DNA of 33,141 nucleotides from Candidatus Gottesmanbacteria bacterium RIFCSPHIGHO2_01_FULL_40_15 (GCA_001779115.1 MFJF01000012.1:1-33141); one strand, 5' to 3'. Positions 23,036 through 32,195 are shown, counted from the stretch's first letter. Numbers and translations are program-made. Notes: generated from the sequence alone by a model not told the origin.

Positions 23036-24820
23036 ATGGCAGTCCCAGCATCAGTAATTGAAACAAAACCACCACAAAAACCTGATTTACGAATAACACC
23101 TGAAGCGGTAAAACCGCTATCCGGCCTGGCAAGTCAATATACTGCAGCTTTTGAGATATTAACCCAAAACAAAAAAATTCTTAAACAAACATCTCAACCG
23201 TTTGAAAACGACCAAAGATTAAAATCGGTTCCTCAGGAGAAAAAAAGTGAAATAACCCAATACCTTGCCTCTACTGACGCTGAAATTTCACAGGCTATTG
23301 AGGCAATGCAGCAATTTGAACAAGCCGTAATACAAGGCACTGCCAGCCAAGATAGTGCCGGAGATTATACCGGCGAATATAAAATTATTTCCGATCAGGA
23401 AATAATAGGACCAGACGGTAAACCTTATAAGCCCGAAACAACCGGAAATGTAACTCATTTTTACGGTTGGGCATTACGGGGTTTGAAAAGAATAATTACT
23501 GAAACAGGAGGAAACAACGATCCGCAGCTGCAGAAAATCCATGATAACGCTACTGAAGCATTAGACGGCATCAGATCAAATATCAGGATTAATATTGGTA
23601 ATGAACAAATTACAATTTACGAATGGGAAAAGCAAATTACTGAAGAAACGCTTATCCAGTGGAGAGAATTAACAGGCAGACCTTCCGGAAACCAGAAGGA
23701 TTGCGAGAAGGATCTTAAAAGTAATAAATTCCTCAAATATATTGCTGAAACAAAAGCTGAAGAAACTTTAATTCAAAATGAGAAAACTTCAGGTAATGAA
23801 GTCAGTTATAATTTGGTCTACACAAAAGAACAGGCCAATACAACAGATTCCCAAAACGAAGAGACTATGGCAAAACCCGAGAGGGTAAGAATTCAGGAGG
23901 AAACTTTTGAGACAGCAAAACAACTTTTAAGCGCTTGGGATCAGAATGACAATTTGGTTAATAATGACGAAAAACCAGAAATAGAGATCGAAGGAAGAAA
24001 ACCGGTTCCAGAAAGAGGGCGATTGACAATGCTTTTAGACGCATATGGGGCGACCATGATTGATGAGGCTAAGTTATCTTTAACCGCAGAAATTCACCTA
24101 TTATTGCAGAGACTTCAAATTAATCCGGATATTAATCCGGAATTAGCCGGTAAAGTAAGCGAGCTTCGAAAAAACGATCCGATAATGCAAGACATTGATA
24201 AAACAGTATTAACCCGGATTTCATCGATGGCAGGTGTTGAGATACCCGACGGATCAATCAGGCGGGGAAATCAACTGACTGACGTGTTATTGGCTTATAC
24301 CATTAAACAGTCAGGTTTGGAATTGGAAAGAGATCCAAATTCCGGATACGCTGTTTTACCCAAAGAAGCAAGGGAAGATATTATGCGTTTCATGGAAAAA
24401 GGTTTAATGAACCGGAACGACGAAAATTTAATAAAATATCTATTAACAAGTGATACCAGCGAGCAAATATTAAGCAATTTATACGGTTTTGATATAAATC
24501 TATTAAATGATTTAAAAAACGCTCCGGCTATCATAGCAAAACGGTTAACCGGTAAAGTACATGACGAATGGAGCCAGGAAAAGTTGAATGAGTTGGATCC
24601 CGAAGCAAGAAAAAATGCCATCAAACAAAAAGAAACCACTGAAAAAGTTTTGGAGAATGATATTTCCGTCTCCTGGCAAAGATTTACCGATAAGAGTAAT
24701 AAGGGACATGGGTACATGAAAATGATGGGGTTGATGGCACTTATTTGCATGCCGCAGATCAATGAACTACTCAAAACAGGTGTTGAAGAGGAAAGAGCAT
24801 CACCCGGCGGGATGCATTAA
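23036..24820 (+). CDS. Large soluble protein of unknown function
   Basis: A 594-residue protein, not recognised. After a Pro-rich start (MAVPASVIETKPPQKPDLRI) it is mostly helical and polar: LSGLASQYTAAFEILTQNKK, STDAEISQAIEAMQQFEQAV, a short DGKPYKPETTGNVTHFYGWA, then an acidic, Gln- and Asn-rich middle and a helical C-terminal half (LTMLLDAYGATMIDEAKLSL; FMEKGLMNRNDENLIKYLLT). A short hydrophobic MMGLMALICMP near the end is too brief for a sure membrane helix. No signal peptide. It is divergent from the coiled-coil gene and followed after 27 bases by a membrane metalloprotease-like gene. Its shared style with the two other large proteins suggests a common process, by inference. Confidence 0.8.
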   Translation: MAVPASVIETKPPQKPDLRITPEAVKPLSGLASQYTAAFEILTQNKKILKQTSQPFENDQRLKSVPQEKKSEITQYLASTDAEISQAIEAMQQFEQAVIQGTASQDSAGDYTGEYKIISDQEIIGPDGKPYKPETTGNVTHFYGWALRGLKRIITETGGNNDPQLQKIHDNATEALDGIRSNIRINIGNEQITIYEWEKQITEETLIQWRELTGRPSGNQKDCEKDLKSNKFLKYIAETKAEETLIQNEKTSGNEVSYNLVYTKEQANTTDSQNEETMAKPERVRIQEETFETAKQLLSAWDQNDNLVNNDEKPEIEIEGRKPVPERGRLTMLLDAYGATMIDEAKLSLTAEIHLLLQRLQINPDINPELAGKVSELRKNDPIMQDIDKTVLTRISSMAGVEIPDGSIRRGNQLTDVLLAYTIKQSGLELERDPNSGYAVLPKEAREDIMRFMEKGLMNRNDENLIKYLLTSDTSEQILSNLYGFDINLLNDLKNAPAIIAKRLTGKVHDEWSQEKLNELDPEARKNAIKQKETTEKVLENDISVSWQRFTDKSNKGHGYMKMMGLMALICMPQINELLKTGVEEERASPGGMH

Positions 24821-24831
24821 GAAGGATCAGA

Positions 24832-24837
24832 TATAAT
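24832..24837 (+). promoter_or_regulatory. -10 box before the HExxH membrane protein
   Basis: TATAAT, 10 bases before ATG 24848, in the 27-base gap after the 594-residue gene. No -35 with good match is present at normal spacing, so it may be weak or serve only as an internal promoter. Confidence 0.35.
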
Positions 24838-24847
24838 ACTTACACCA

Positions 24848-25558
24848 ATGATCCCACAATCGGCTTTATTTATTTTTCTTCTGTTTTTAATATATTTTAT
24901 CAGCCGTAAAATAATTCAAAAAATTTCATCTTTAATTGATTTATTTTTACCAGCCCAAAAGAAATCGTTATGGATATTGGCTGTTTTTTACCTTCCGGGG
25001 ACTCTTTTTCATGAGATGTCACACTTTATTGCGGCAATAATATTAAGAGTGCCGACCGGACCCTTATCGATATTTCCCACTTTTGATCAAGAGCCAAAAG
25101 CCAATGGAGTTGCGGTCAAAACCAAACTCGGGCATATTAAAGTTGCCGGAACTGATCCGTTCAGATTATCTTTAATCGGACTTAGCCCAATTTTGACCGG
25201 TTTAGCAATAATTTATTTTACGGGTGAAATATTTTTTCCCGATTTTTCCAGTATTTTAGATGTTTCAAATATCCCGAAAAATCTGTTAGGCGTTTATATA
25301 TTGTTCATAACTTCAAGCAGTATGTTTTCCAGCAGACAGGATCTTAAAAGCTTACTCATTTCGCTGCCTGTTATTGTCTTAATTATTTCCGCCTTATGGT
25401 TTTCGGGAATAAGGATTGTGTTCGGAGAAAATTTAATTGAGGGGACTACGAATATTCTGGCTTTATTGAATAAATATCTTTTATTAACTGCAATTATTGA
25501 TTATACCGTGTTTTTAATTTGCGCAACGGGAAAAACAGTTATCACCGGGAAAAAATAA
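24848..25558 (+). CDS. Membrane-embedded putative zinc metalloprotease (HExxH)
   Basis: A 236-residue protein with about five membrane helices. Helix 2 contains FYLPGTLFHEMSHFIAAIIL: the HEMSH motif is a zinc-binding HExxH placed inside a hydrophobic segment, as in site-2-type (M50) proteases and related M50-like proteins. A short soluble loop follows (FDQEPKANGVAVKTKLGHIK), then GTDPFRLSLIGLSPILTGL at the next helix. The NPDG zinc ligand of classical M50 enzymes is not visible; GTDP or SPI may take that place, which leaves activity open. It could cut membrane proteins or be an inactive relative. It converges with the Clp gene, 22 bases apart. Confidence 0.62.
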   Translation: MIPQSALFIFLLFLIYFISRKIIQKISSLIDLFLPAQKKSLWILAVFYLPGTLFHEMSHFIAAIILRVPTGPLSIFPTFDQEPKANGVAVKTKLGHIKVAGTDPFRLSLIGLSPILTGLAIIYFTGEIFFPDFSSILDVSNIPKNLLGVYILFITSSSMFSSRQDLKSLLISLPVIVLIISALWFSGIRIVFGENLIEGTTNILALLNKYLLLTAIIDYTVFLICATGKTVITGKK

Positions 25559-25580
25559 TTCAGATAGAAAAGAAGCGTAA

Positions 25581-28500
25581 TCAGGAAGTGGCAGAAGCAA
25601 CTGCGGCGGACTCCTCCTGAACCGGCTTAGCCTGACCGGTTGGCGCGGCTGGCGTTGCTCCGGTTTCAACAGGTTGGTTACCGGCAGCAAAATAAGATTC
25701 AAGCGGATTTTGTACCGGAGGAGACGGTTGAGGATTTTGTACCGGAGGAGACGGCTGTTGAGTTATAACCGGAGTTTGAATGGAAGAAAAGGGAGGAGGC
25801 TCTGAAACTTGAGGCGGAGACGGCGGCTGGTCCGGTTGAGATGGTTGGGATTTTGGGACAGATTGATCAGGTGATGCTGGAGGGGGAGACGAAGGTGTTT
25901 GAGGCAGACCCGGGTTACCCTGATCCTGTCCGGAAGTCTTATTGCCTTGATCAGTATTTCCCGATACCGGAGGAGCCGCTGCCCCTGTTGGCGGCGGTTG
26001 AAAGAGAGAAACTGCGGGACTTTGACACTTGGGACAGGCGGAAACAGGAGATCCAAAGGGCACTTCGAATTCATGACCGCAATTTTTGCACTGATAGGTA
26101 TCAACTGACTTATCTTCCGAAGACGGGGGAGGGGGCGGAGTTTTAAGATGCATTTTTTTGATGTTAAACAACAACTTCTGACCGTCATAATCGATATCAA
26201 TAGTATCTCCGGCAGCCAGTTCACTTTTTATAAGATAAGTAGAGATCGGATTTTCTATTTCCCTTTGAATAGTACGCCTTAACGGCCTGGCGCCAAAAAC
26301 CGGATCAAAACCGATTTCAGTAAGATACGCTTTCGCGACTGGCGTTACATTAATGGCGATATTCTGTTCATATAATTGTTTTTTCAAAATATTCATTTGA
26401 AGGTCGACTATTTCCAGCATGTGCTCTTTTGTCAGCGGTCTGAATATAACTACTTCATCATAACGATTCAGGAGCTCAGGCCGGAAAAATTTACGAAGTT
26501 CTTCCATCAGGCGATTTGCCAAAACTTCAAATTTATCGTCATTTATATTTTCTTTTATTTCAATTTCAGTTTCACTTTTAACAGGAATAAAGGCTAACTC
26601 CTCTCCGATTTTTTCATCAGAATCAGATTCATCAGTTTCTGTTTCATGCTCCGGAACTTGGTTATTATTGATTAACCTGCCTTTTAAATAACCCTGTTTT
26701 ACTTTGACAGAACCCCCCGGTTTTTCCTTTTTAACCGATAAACTTTTAGGGAGTTCGACTTCAATTACAGAAAATAGTTTCTCTACCGGTCCTGCTTTCC
26801 AGTTAACTGAAGAGGAATTAATCCGCATGTAGAAGCGTCCCTCAAAAATAATTATTTCTTCACCGGTCGGTTTGAAAAGATGAATATCCCAGAGGTCGAC
26901 AGGAAATTGAAGTGGCTCCGTCTTGTCCATTTTTTTATCATCTCTTTTTTGGATAAGATGGGCAGTGTCATCTTTTTTGCCCGGTTGGGGTTTATTCTGC
27001 TGCGCCACTATTGAATCAGGCTCATCAGACAATAGAACGCCATTGGCAAAATACTCCATGAGCGAGCCGGTTGTCCAATCTTTAATCTGAAGATTATCCC
27101 TTTTCCAGAATCTATTACCTAAAGTAATGATTTCCTGATTGGACAAAGAAAACGCATGAGTTGAAATTTGCGCTGTGGGCAGCTGTTGATCGGGCTTATC
27201 GGGCATGGCATTGATGACAATATGGCCTTTTACCTGGTCCAGAATTGATGACAGGCGCCATTCTTTACCGGTTGTTGAAGTTCTAAACCAAACCTTGTCA
27301 GCTGAAGTTATAGTTTCCGAACCATCAGGAGCAATAGTGTGGGTGTCTAAACCATCCTCAGGAAAGAGTTTTTCGCCCTCTTTTAAGCTCATACCGGTGA
27401 CGATTGATCCGGCAAAATAGTCTTTCAGGAATCCTTTTTTCCATTTGATATCCTGCGGATCCTTATGAAAATAAAGATCGTCAAGAGTCAGCATTTCACG
27501 ACCGGTAGGAGACACAACAAAAGTTTTGAAAATTCTTGCCTTTTCAATAAGCGGTTTTATTTCCCTAACCTCTTTTATGCCCCAGCTGAGAATTTCTTCC
27601 TGAATGATGGAACTGCCCAAATTAGATGTACAAATAACAATCGAGTTTTTAAAAGAGATTGTCCTGCCTTTGTTATCGGTTAAACGGCCGTCATCCAATA
27701 ATTGAATTAAAATATTGAAAACATCCGGGTGAGCTTTTTCAATTTCATCCAGAAGAACAACCGAGTAGGGTCTCCTCCTGACAGCTTCCGTTAACTGGCC
27801 GCCTTCTTCATAACCAACATAACCGGGCGGGGCACCAATCAGTTTGGCAACTTCATGCTTCTCCATATACTCGGACATATCAAGACGGACCATCATTTCT
27901 TCACTGCCGAACAGTATTTCGGCAATGGATTTGGCCAGCTCGGTTTTACCGACACCGGTCGGGCCCATAAATATAAATGAACCAATCGGGCGTTTATTGG
28001 ATTTAAGACCAGCCCGGCCCCGGCGGACAGCTTCGGCAACGGCTGAAACAGCTTCCTCCTGATCAATTAGTCTTTTATGAATTATTTTTTCCAGATCCAT
28101 AAGTTTGACAGCTTCACTTTCCGTCAGACGGCTGACCGGGATATTAGTCCAGCGGGAGACGATTCCGGCTATGGTTTCCGGATTAACCTCGTTGGTGGTA
28201 GTTGATTTCTTGAGCTGATAGTCATTTTGCAGCTTTTCCAGATTCTTCTGTTCATCTTCTATTTCCTTTTTAATCGATTCAGACCGGACCGCATCCCCCA
28301 TCTTATCGGCTTCTTCAAATTCGTGATTTAATTTTTTCAGCTTATTTTCGGCACTTTTAATTTCCTCCGGAAGAGAAATAGCAGGAAGACGAACCGCAGC
28401 TGATGCTTCATCAATCAGATCGACGGCTTTATCAGGAAGATAGCGATCGGAAATATATCTTTGGGACAGCCTGACGGCAGCCTCAATTGCATCTTCGGGA

Positions 28501-29891
28501 ATCTTGACACGGTGAAAAGCTTCATACTTGTCCCTCAGAGCGGTGACCATTTCTATGGCCGTTTCGGCAGAAGGTTCCGCAACTGTAACCGGCTGGAATC
28601 GCCTTTCGAGCGCCGGATCTTTTTCGATATATTTGCGGTATTCGGTAACGGTAGTGGTACCGATAACCTGCAGCTCTCCACGGGCCAGGGAAGGCTTCAA
28701 TATATTTGAGGCGTCCATGGTGCCTTCACTGCCGCTTCCGGCTCCGACCATATTATGAAGTTCATCGATAAATAAAATAATAGCTCCAGCAGCGGATTTT
28801 ACTTCTTTTATAAGATTTTTAAGCCTTTCTTCAAATTCACCACGATGACGGGCACCGGCAATTAAAGACATCAGATCCAAAAGAAGCACTCTTTTATGGA
28901 GAAGGGTTTCGGGAACATCACCCCTGGCTATTCTTTGAGCCAAGCCTTCGACAATAGCTGTTTTCCCGACTCCGGCATCACCTATTAAAGCAGGATTATT
29001 TTTGGTCCGGCGGGAGAGGATATGAATAATTCTTTCTATTTCCCCACTTCTACCTACAACCGGGTCAAGTTCACCGCGGGCAGCTTTAGCAGTCAAATCC
29101 TCAGTAAACTGTTCGAGAGCGGTGGTTTTCCGGTCGTCTTTTTTATGTTCCAGATCTTTTTTACCGGTTATTTTCTGATTAAGTACCGGGGTAGTCAGGC
29201 GGAATTTAGTTAAAACTTGAGCGGCAACTCCTTCACCCTCCTGGGATAAGGCTAACAAGATATGCTCAGGAGAAATAAATTCATATCCCAATGATCGGGC
29301 GGCAGACAGAGATAATTCCAAAACTCTTTTTACCCGGGGAGAAAATTGGGGAAGTCCCGCGTATTTTCCTTTTTTAAAATTTTTTTCCAGCATTGCCTGA
29401 AGTTCAGATGGAACAACTTTACAGTCAGAGATCAACTGGTAAATACTAGAATCATGGAGAAGACCCCATAAGATATGTTCAGTATCAATATATTGTCCTT
29501 TTAACTCTTTTACTTTATCGACTGATTTCATGAGAACGGCATTGGCTCTTTGTGTCAGACGAGAAAGCACATCCATACCAACTCTTTTTCCCATATCAAT
29601 GGATGACGGCTCGGAGGATGTTTTGGGAGCGGGTTGGGATCCGTCAGAAGTACTTTGGGAGACAGTAGTTTTTTGGGCTGTAGTCGTCTGGTTTGGAGCC
29701 TGCGGATTGCCGATACCGGAATAAGCCTGACCCTGCGGAGGATTACCGATACCTGAGTAAGATCCTGATTGAGATGGTTGGGACGATTCCTCCTGGCTTA
29801 CCTCCACTGAAGTTGACTGAACCTGGCTACTGTCCTGACCGGGATCTCCTGATGAATCCTTTTTGAAGTATTTGGTAAAGCTGAAGGCCAT
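25581..29891 (-). CDS. ClpC-like AAA+ unfoldase with large insertion in the second AAA+ module
   Basis: A 1436-residue Hsp100 ATPase that should unfold and thread proteins. Order: Gly/Ser/Gln-rich extension (1-100, with YSGIGNP twice); Clp N domain (about 104-240); AAA1 with Walker A GDAGVGKT at 304-311 and Walker [11 protein letters not shown]; a short ClpC-size middle coiled coil (about 508-560); AAA2 with GPTGVGKT at 643-650, [11 protein letters not shown] at 711-721 and sensor 1 TSNLGS at 755-760; an insertion of about 360 residues; then [11 protein letters not shown] (Arg finger 1143), sensor 2 GARPLRR at 1200-1206, a zinc ribbon (Cys1268, 1271, 1286, 1289) and a Pro-rich tail. ClpC is normally about 810-850 residues. 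The insertion replaces the stretch that holds the ClpP-binding loop in ClpC/ClpA. Partner and substrates are unknown. Promoter TTGACA/TTTACT lies directly upstream. Confidence 0.9.
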   Translation of the reverse strand: MAFSFTKYFKKDSSGDPGQDSSQVQSTSVEVSQEESSQPSQSGSYSGIGNPPQGQAYSGIGNPQAPNQTTTAQKTTVSQSTSDGSQPAPKTSSEPSSIDMGKRVGMDVLSRLTQRANAVLMKSVDKVKELKGQYIDTEHILWGLLHDSSIYQLISDCKVVPSELQAMLEKNFKKGKYAGLPQFSPRVKRVLELSLSAARSLGYEFISPEHILLALSQEGEGVAAQVLTKFRLTTPVLNQKITGKKDLEHKKDDRKTTALEQFTEDLTAKAARGELDPVVGRSGEIERIIHILSRRTKNNPALIGDAGVGKTAIVEGLAQRIARGDVPETLLHKRVLLLDLMSLIAGARHRGEFEERLKNLIKEVKSAAGAIILFIDELHNMVGAGSGSEGTMDASNILKPSLARGELQVIGTTTVTEYRKYIEKDPALERRFQPVTVAEPSAETAIEMVTALRDKYEAFHRVKIPEDAIEAAVRLSQRYISDRYLPDKAVDLIDEASAAVRLPAISLPEEIKSAENKLKKLNHEFEEADKMGDAVRSESIKKEIEDEQKNLEKLQNDYQLKKSTTTNEVNPETIAGIVSRWTNIPVSRLTESEAVKLMDLEKIIHKRLIDQEEAVSAVAEAVRRGRAGLKSNKRPIGSFIFMGPTGVGKTELAKSIAEILFGSEEMMVRLDMSEYMEKHEVAKLIGAPPGYVGYEEGGQLTEAVRRRPYSVVLLDEIEKAHPDVFNILIQLLDDGRLTDNKGRTISFKNSIVICTSNLGSSIIQEEILSWGIKEVREIKPLIEKARIFKTFVVSPTGREMLTLDDLYFHKDPQDIKWKKGFLKDYFAGSIVTGMSLKEGEKLFPEDGLDTHTIAPDGSETITSADKVWFRTSTTGKEWRLSSILDQVKGHIVINAMPDKPDQQLPTAQISTHAFSLSNQEIITLGNRFWKRDNLQIKDWTTGSLMEYFANGVLLSDEPDSIVAQQNKPQPGKKDDTAHLIQKRDDKKMDKTEPLQFPVDLWDIHLFKPTGEEIIIFEGRFYMRINSSSVNWKAGPVEKLFSVIEVELPKSLSVKKEKPGGSVKVKQGYLKGRLINNNQVPEHETETDESDSDEKIGEELAFIPVKSETEIEIKENINDDKFEVLANRLMEELRKFFRPELLNRYDEVVIFRPLTKEHMLEIVDLQMNILKKQLYEQNIAINVTPVAKAYLTEIGFDPVFGARPLRRTIQREIENPISTYLIKSELAAGDTIDIDYDGQKLLFNIKKMHLKTPPPPPSSEDKSVDTYQCKNCGHEFEVPFGSPVSACPKCQSPAVSLFQPPPTGAAAPPVSGNTDQGNKTSGQDQGNPGLPQTPSSPPPASPDQSVPKSQPSQPDQPPSPPQVSEPPPFSSIQTPVITQQPSPPVQNPQPSPPVQNPLESYFAAGNQPVETGATPAAPTGQAKPVQEESAAVASATS
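26517..27596 (-). other. Insertion in the Clp AAA2 module with four related modules
   Basis: Residues about 766-1125 of the Clp protein. Four stretches share a pattern: a hydrophobic start, xPxGxE or similar, ITL/LTL, an aromatic F/W-Y/F/W pair, then W-(K/T/R)-x-G-x-L...YF...: residues 791-836 ([33 protein letters not shown]), 851-897 ([35 protein letters not shown]), 911-957 ([35 protein letters not shown]) and 1003-1049 ([34 protein letters not shown]). The first three start 60 residues apart. An acidic linker ([16 protein letters not shown]) closes the insert. The frame is open throughout. The fold is not recognised; the hydrophobic pattern suggests beta strands followed by a helix. Confidence 0.75.
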
Positions 29892-29898
29892 TATTTGT

Positions 29899-29927
29899 AG
29901 TAAATCATTTTAATAAGTAAGTGTCAA
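29899..29927 (-). promoter_or_regulatory. Promoter of the Clp gene
   Basis: TTGACA (29927-29922), 17-base spacer, TTTACT (29904-29899), seven bases before ATG 29891; leaderless layout. No CIRCE element (TTAGCACTC inverted repeat) or CtsR-like direct repeat is seen, so no classic heat-shock control is evident. Confidence 0.55.
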
Positions 29928-30001
29928 CCCTTTTATGCTTAAAATTTCTTTTCACGGATATTTAATGCAGTTTGGTAGTAATTTGAATACTAATGCGCCA
30001 G

Positions 30002-30030
30002 TTGAAAGGGTGTTTTTCACATTTTAATCT
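30002..30030 (+). promoter_or_regulatory. Promoter of the PrgI/VirB4 operon
   Basis: TTGAAA (30002-30007), 17-base spacer, TAATCT (30025-30030), 11 bases before ATG 30042, giving a leader of about four bases. A TATAAG at 30034-30039 is too close to the ATG to be the -10. Confidence 0.45.
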
Positions 30031-30041
30031 AGATATAAGCA

Positions 30042-31475
30042 ATGGAACAGCACCCGGTTCCCAGAAATATTTCCAGTTTTCAATTCCATCTGGTAGGAGA
30101 CATGACAATGCGCCAGTTCCTTTACCTGGCCGGAGGGGCATTCATTGCTTTTTTAATCTTTAAATTCGCACCGCTACCGGCACTTTTAAAATGGCCAATG
30201 GCACTCTCAACCGGATTCGGCGGTTTTGCCTTTGCTTTTTTACCAATCCAGGAAAGGCCGCTCGATAAATGGCTATTGGCATTTCTTAGAAGCATCAATG
30301 CTCCGACACAATATATTTGGAGAAAAGAAGAAACAATGCCTGATATTTTGGCCAGAAGCTATACCTCTCCCATTAAACGACTACCGCAAAATCATCAGGA
30401 GGCTCATCAAGATGCGCAAAGAAAATTAGATATGTATATGACGAGCGTTCCCAAACAACCCCACCAAACTTTAAATATTGCCGAGAAACGCTATATTGAC
30501 CAGACTTTACAACTGTTCAATACAACCGGAGTGGCAACCACAGGACAGGTTCAACCCGGATTTTACCAGCCGCAGGTCAGTCCGCAAATAGCCGATCTGA
30601 CTACCACACAAGAACCGGTTATCCGTCCGGAAAAACACATCAAAAACATTACGGATCCGACAACACCAAAAATTAACATCCAAGATACACCTCCGGTTAA
30701 AGAAAAAGCAACTGAAGAAAAAGACAGCAAAACCATTAAAACGGACGACATAAAACCGGCCGGAAAAATTCAGACGGAAAAAACCAGTACCGGGGAGATA
30801 ATAAGAGAACCGAATAAAATACCTGATTCAATTGGAAAAGTGCCAGCGGAAAAGAGAGCAGATAAAAAGGATGTTGAGTCAGCAACCCCGGTCCTGCAAA
30901 CTGTGATTCAATCAGAAGTTAAAAAAACTGTTACTGATAGCCCCCGGGAAGACTCAAAACTTTCCGGAATCCTTGCGGAAAAAGAAAAATTGGAGCTGGA
31001 ATTAAAACAATTAAAAGACGAACTGGAAAAAAGCAGAAAACCCGATATCGTCAAACCGCAACTGGCTCCTGAAAAGAAAGTACCAACGATTAAAACAGTA
31101 ACGCTAAAAACAGCAGTTGATGAAATCGGCATTCCCAAGCTACCACAAGTACCCAATATTATTATGGGAGTTATTAAAGATACACAGAGGAAAATTCTTC
31201 CAAACATTATTTTGACAATAAAAGACACAAAAGGAGTGCCTCACCGGGCTTTAAAAACAAACAGGCTGGGTCAATTTTCAACGGCTACGCCACTTCAAAA
31301 CGGCACTTATTACATTGAAGCGGAAGATCCCCTAAAAAGATATGTTTTTGATATAGGCGAAATTAATTTAACCGGGAAAGTTTTTTTACCGATTGAAATG
31401 ACAGCCAAAGGGGAAAAGGAACTGATGAGGGAGAAACTGACAAAAGAGATTTTCGGAAACCCACGGGCAGCATAA
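30042..31475 (+). CDS. PrgI-family T4SS protein with C-terminal carboxypeptidase-regulatory-like domain
   Basis: A 477-residue protein. Residues 1-95 match PrgI: HPVPRNISSFQFHLVGDMTM, two membrane helices (about 25-42 and 48-66) and the RPLDKWLLAFLRSINAPTQY end, where PrgI, like VirB3, is an inner-membrane partner of the VirB4 ATPase in Gram-positive conjugation systems. Residues about 100-300 are low complexity, rich in Lys, Thr, Pro and Glu; about 315-345 is a coiled coil (AEKEKLELELKQLKDELEKS); about 370-455 is a beta-sandwich like the carboxypeptidase regulatory domain (IMGVIKDTQRKILPNIILTI, LKTNRLGQFSTATPLQNGTY). Known PrgI proteins are near 120 residues, so the extension is large. It begins the T4SS operon; the next gene is 42 bases downstream. 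Confidence 0.8.
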   Translation: MEQHPVPRNISSFQFHLVGDMTMRQFLYLAGGAFIAFLIFKFAPLPALLKWPMALSTGFGGFAFAFLPIQERPLDKWLLAFLRSINAPTQYIWRKEETMPDILARSYTSPIKRLPQNHQEAHQDAQRKLDMYMTSVPKQPHQTLNIAEKRYIDQTLQLFNTTGVATTGQVQPGFYQPQVSPQIADLTTTQEPVIRPEKHIKNITDPTTPKINIQDTPPVKEKATEEKDSKTIKTDDIKPAGKIQTEKTSTGEIIREPNKIPDSIGKVPAEKRADKKDVESATPVLQTVIQSEVKKTVTDSPREDSKLSGILAEKEKLELELKQLKDELEKSRKPDIVKPQLAPEKKVPTIKTVTLKTAVDEIGIPKLPQVPNIIMGVIKDTQRKILPNIILTIKDTKGVPHRALKTNRLGQFSTATPLQNGTYYIEAEDPLKRYVFDIGEINLTGKVFLPIEMTAKGEKELMREKLTKEIFGNPRAA

Positions 31476-31517
31476 TAATTTTAATTAATATTCGAAAATA
31501 AGAAAAATAAGTATTAT

Positions 31518-32192
31518 ATGATCCAGCCTACTTCAGCACCAATCAGGGCAACCACTCAGGAATTTCTGGAAGTTGAAGATATTGCCGATGATTTAGTTAT
31601 TATGACCAGCGGATCAGCCGCAATAGTTATTGAAACAACAGCTGTCAATTTCGGGCTTTTATCCGAGGACGAGCAGGATGCCTTAATTTACGCATACGCA
31701 TCTTTTTTAAATTCGCTCTCGTTTCCCCTGCAAATTGTGATTTTGTCAAAAAGAATGGATATTTCTTCTTATATAGAATACCTGGTTGACAAGGAACACA
31801 AAACGGCGGATACGATTTATAAAGACAGAATTAAAAATTACCGTGAATTTATTATGTCAACCGTTAAAGACAATAAGGTACTGGAAAAAAAATTCTATCT
31901 GGTGGTGCCTTTTTCGGTACTGGAAATGGGTATTAAAAATTCATTATCAAGTACCGGTAAAAAGAAAAAATTACCCTTTTCCAAAGATTATATTATCTCC
32001 CGGGCTAAAACTTCGCTTTTTCCAAAAAGAGACCATATTTTAAGACAATTGGGCAGAATCGGACTAAAAGGAAGACAATTGACGACCCAGGAGCTAGTTG
32101 AGCTTTTTTACAGTTTATATAATCCTTCGTTTGCCGGAGGAAAATTAGGAGAATCAACCGGATATATAAAACCCCTGGTAGAAGGAGCGTAA
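31518..32192 (+). CDS. TraC/VirB4 N-terminal-domain-like protein
   Basis: A 224-residue soluble protein. Seen: an alpha/beta N-terminal half (TTQEFLEVEDIADDLVIMTS, IVIETTAVNFGLLSEDEQDA, LNSLSFPLQIVILSKRMDIS) and a helical part with KDRIKNYREFIMSTVKDNKV, EKKFYLVVPFS and LGRIGLKGRQLTTQELVELF ending in YSLYNPSF. This is the layout of the N-terminal region of VirB4/TraC conjugation ATPases, here as a separate protein with no Walker motifs. It lies between PrgI and the VirB4 gene, three bases before the latter, so it probably works with that ATPase at the base of the channel. The family name is by pattern recognition; the role is inferred. Confidence 0.7.
   Translation: MIQPTSAPIRATTQEFLEVEDIADDLVIMTSGSAAIVIETTAVNFGLLSEDEQDALIYAYASFLNSLSFPLQIVILSKRMDISSYIEYLVDKEHKTADTIYKDRIKNYREFIMSTVKDNKVLEKKFYLVVPFSVLEMGIKNSLSSTGKKKKLPFSKDYIISRAKTSLFPKRDHILRQLGRIGLKGRQLTTQELVELFYSLYNPSFAGGKLGESTGYIKPLVEGA
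32181..32187 (+). promoter_or_regulatory. Ribosome binding site of the VirB4-like gene
   Basis: GAAGGAG eight bases before ATG 32196, inside the end of the previous gene. This is the clearest Shine-Dalgarno sequence in the window and sets the VirB4 start; it contrasts with the leaderless first genes. Confidence 0.65.
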
Positions 32193-32195
32193 AAA

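Noticed and set aside
24295-24774. 159-residue minus-strand open frame opposite the 594-residue gene
   Set aside because: Antisense composition rich in Ser, Phe and Leu, no promoter or recognised motif. The plus-strand gene has a promoter and protein-like composition.
26517-27596. The Clp insertion as an intein or self-splicing element
   Set aside because: There is no Cys/Ser plus block-B start, no terminal His-Asn before Cys/Ser/Thr and no endonuclease motif. The insert is made of four related modules, which fits a domain array.
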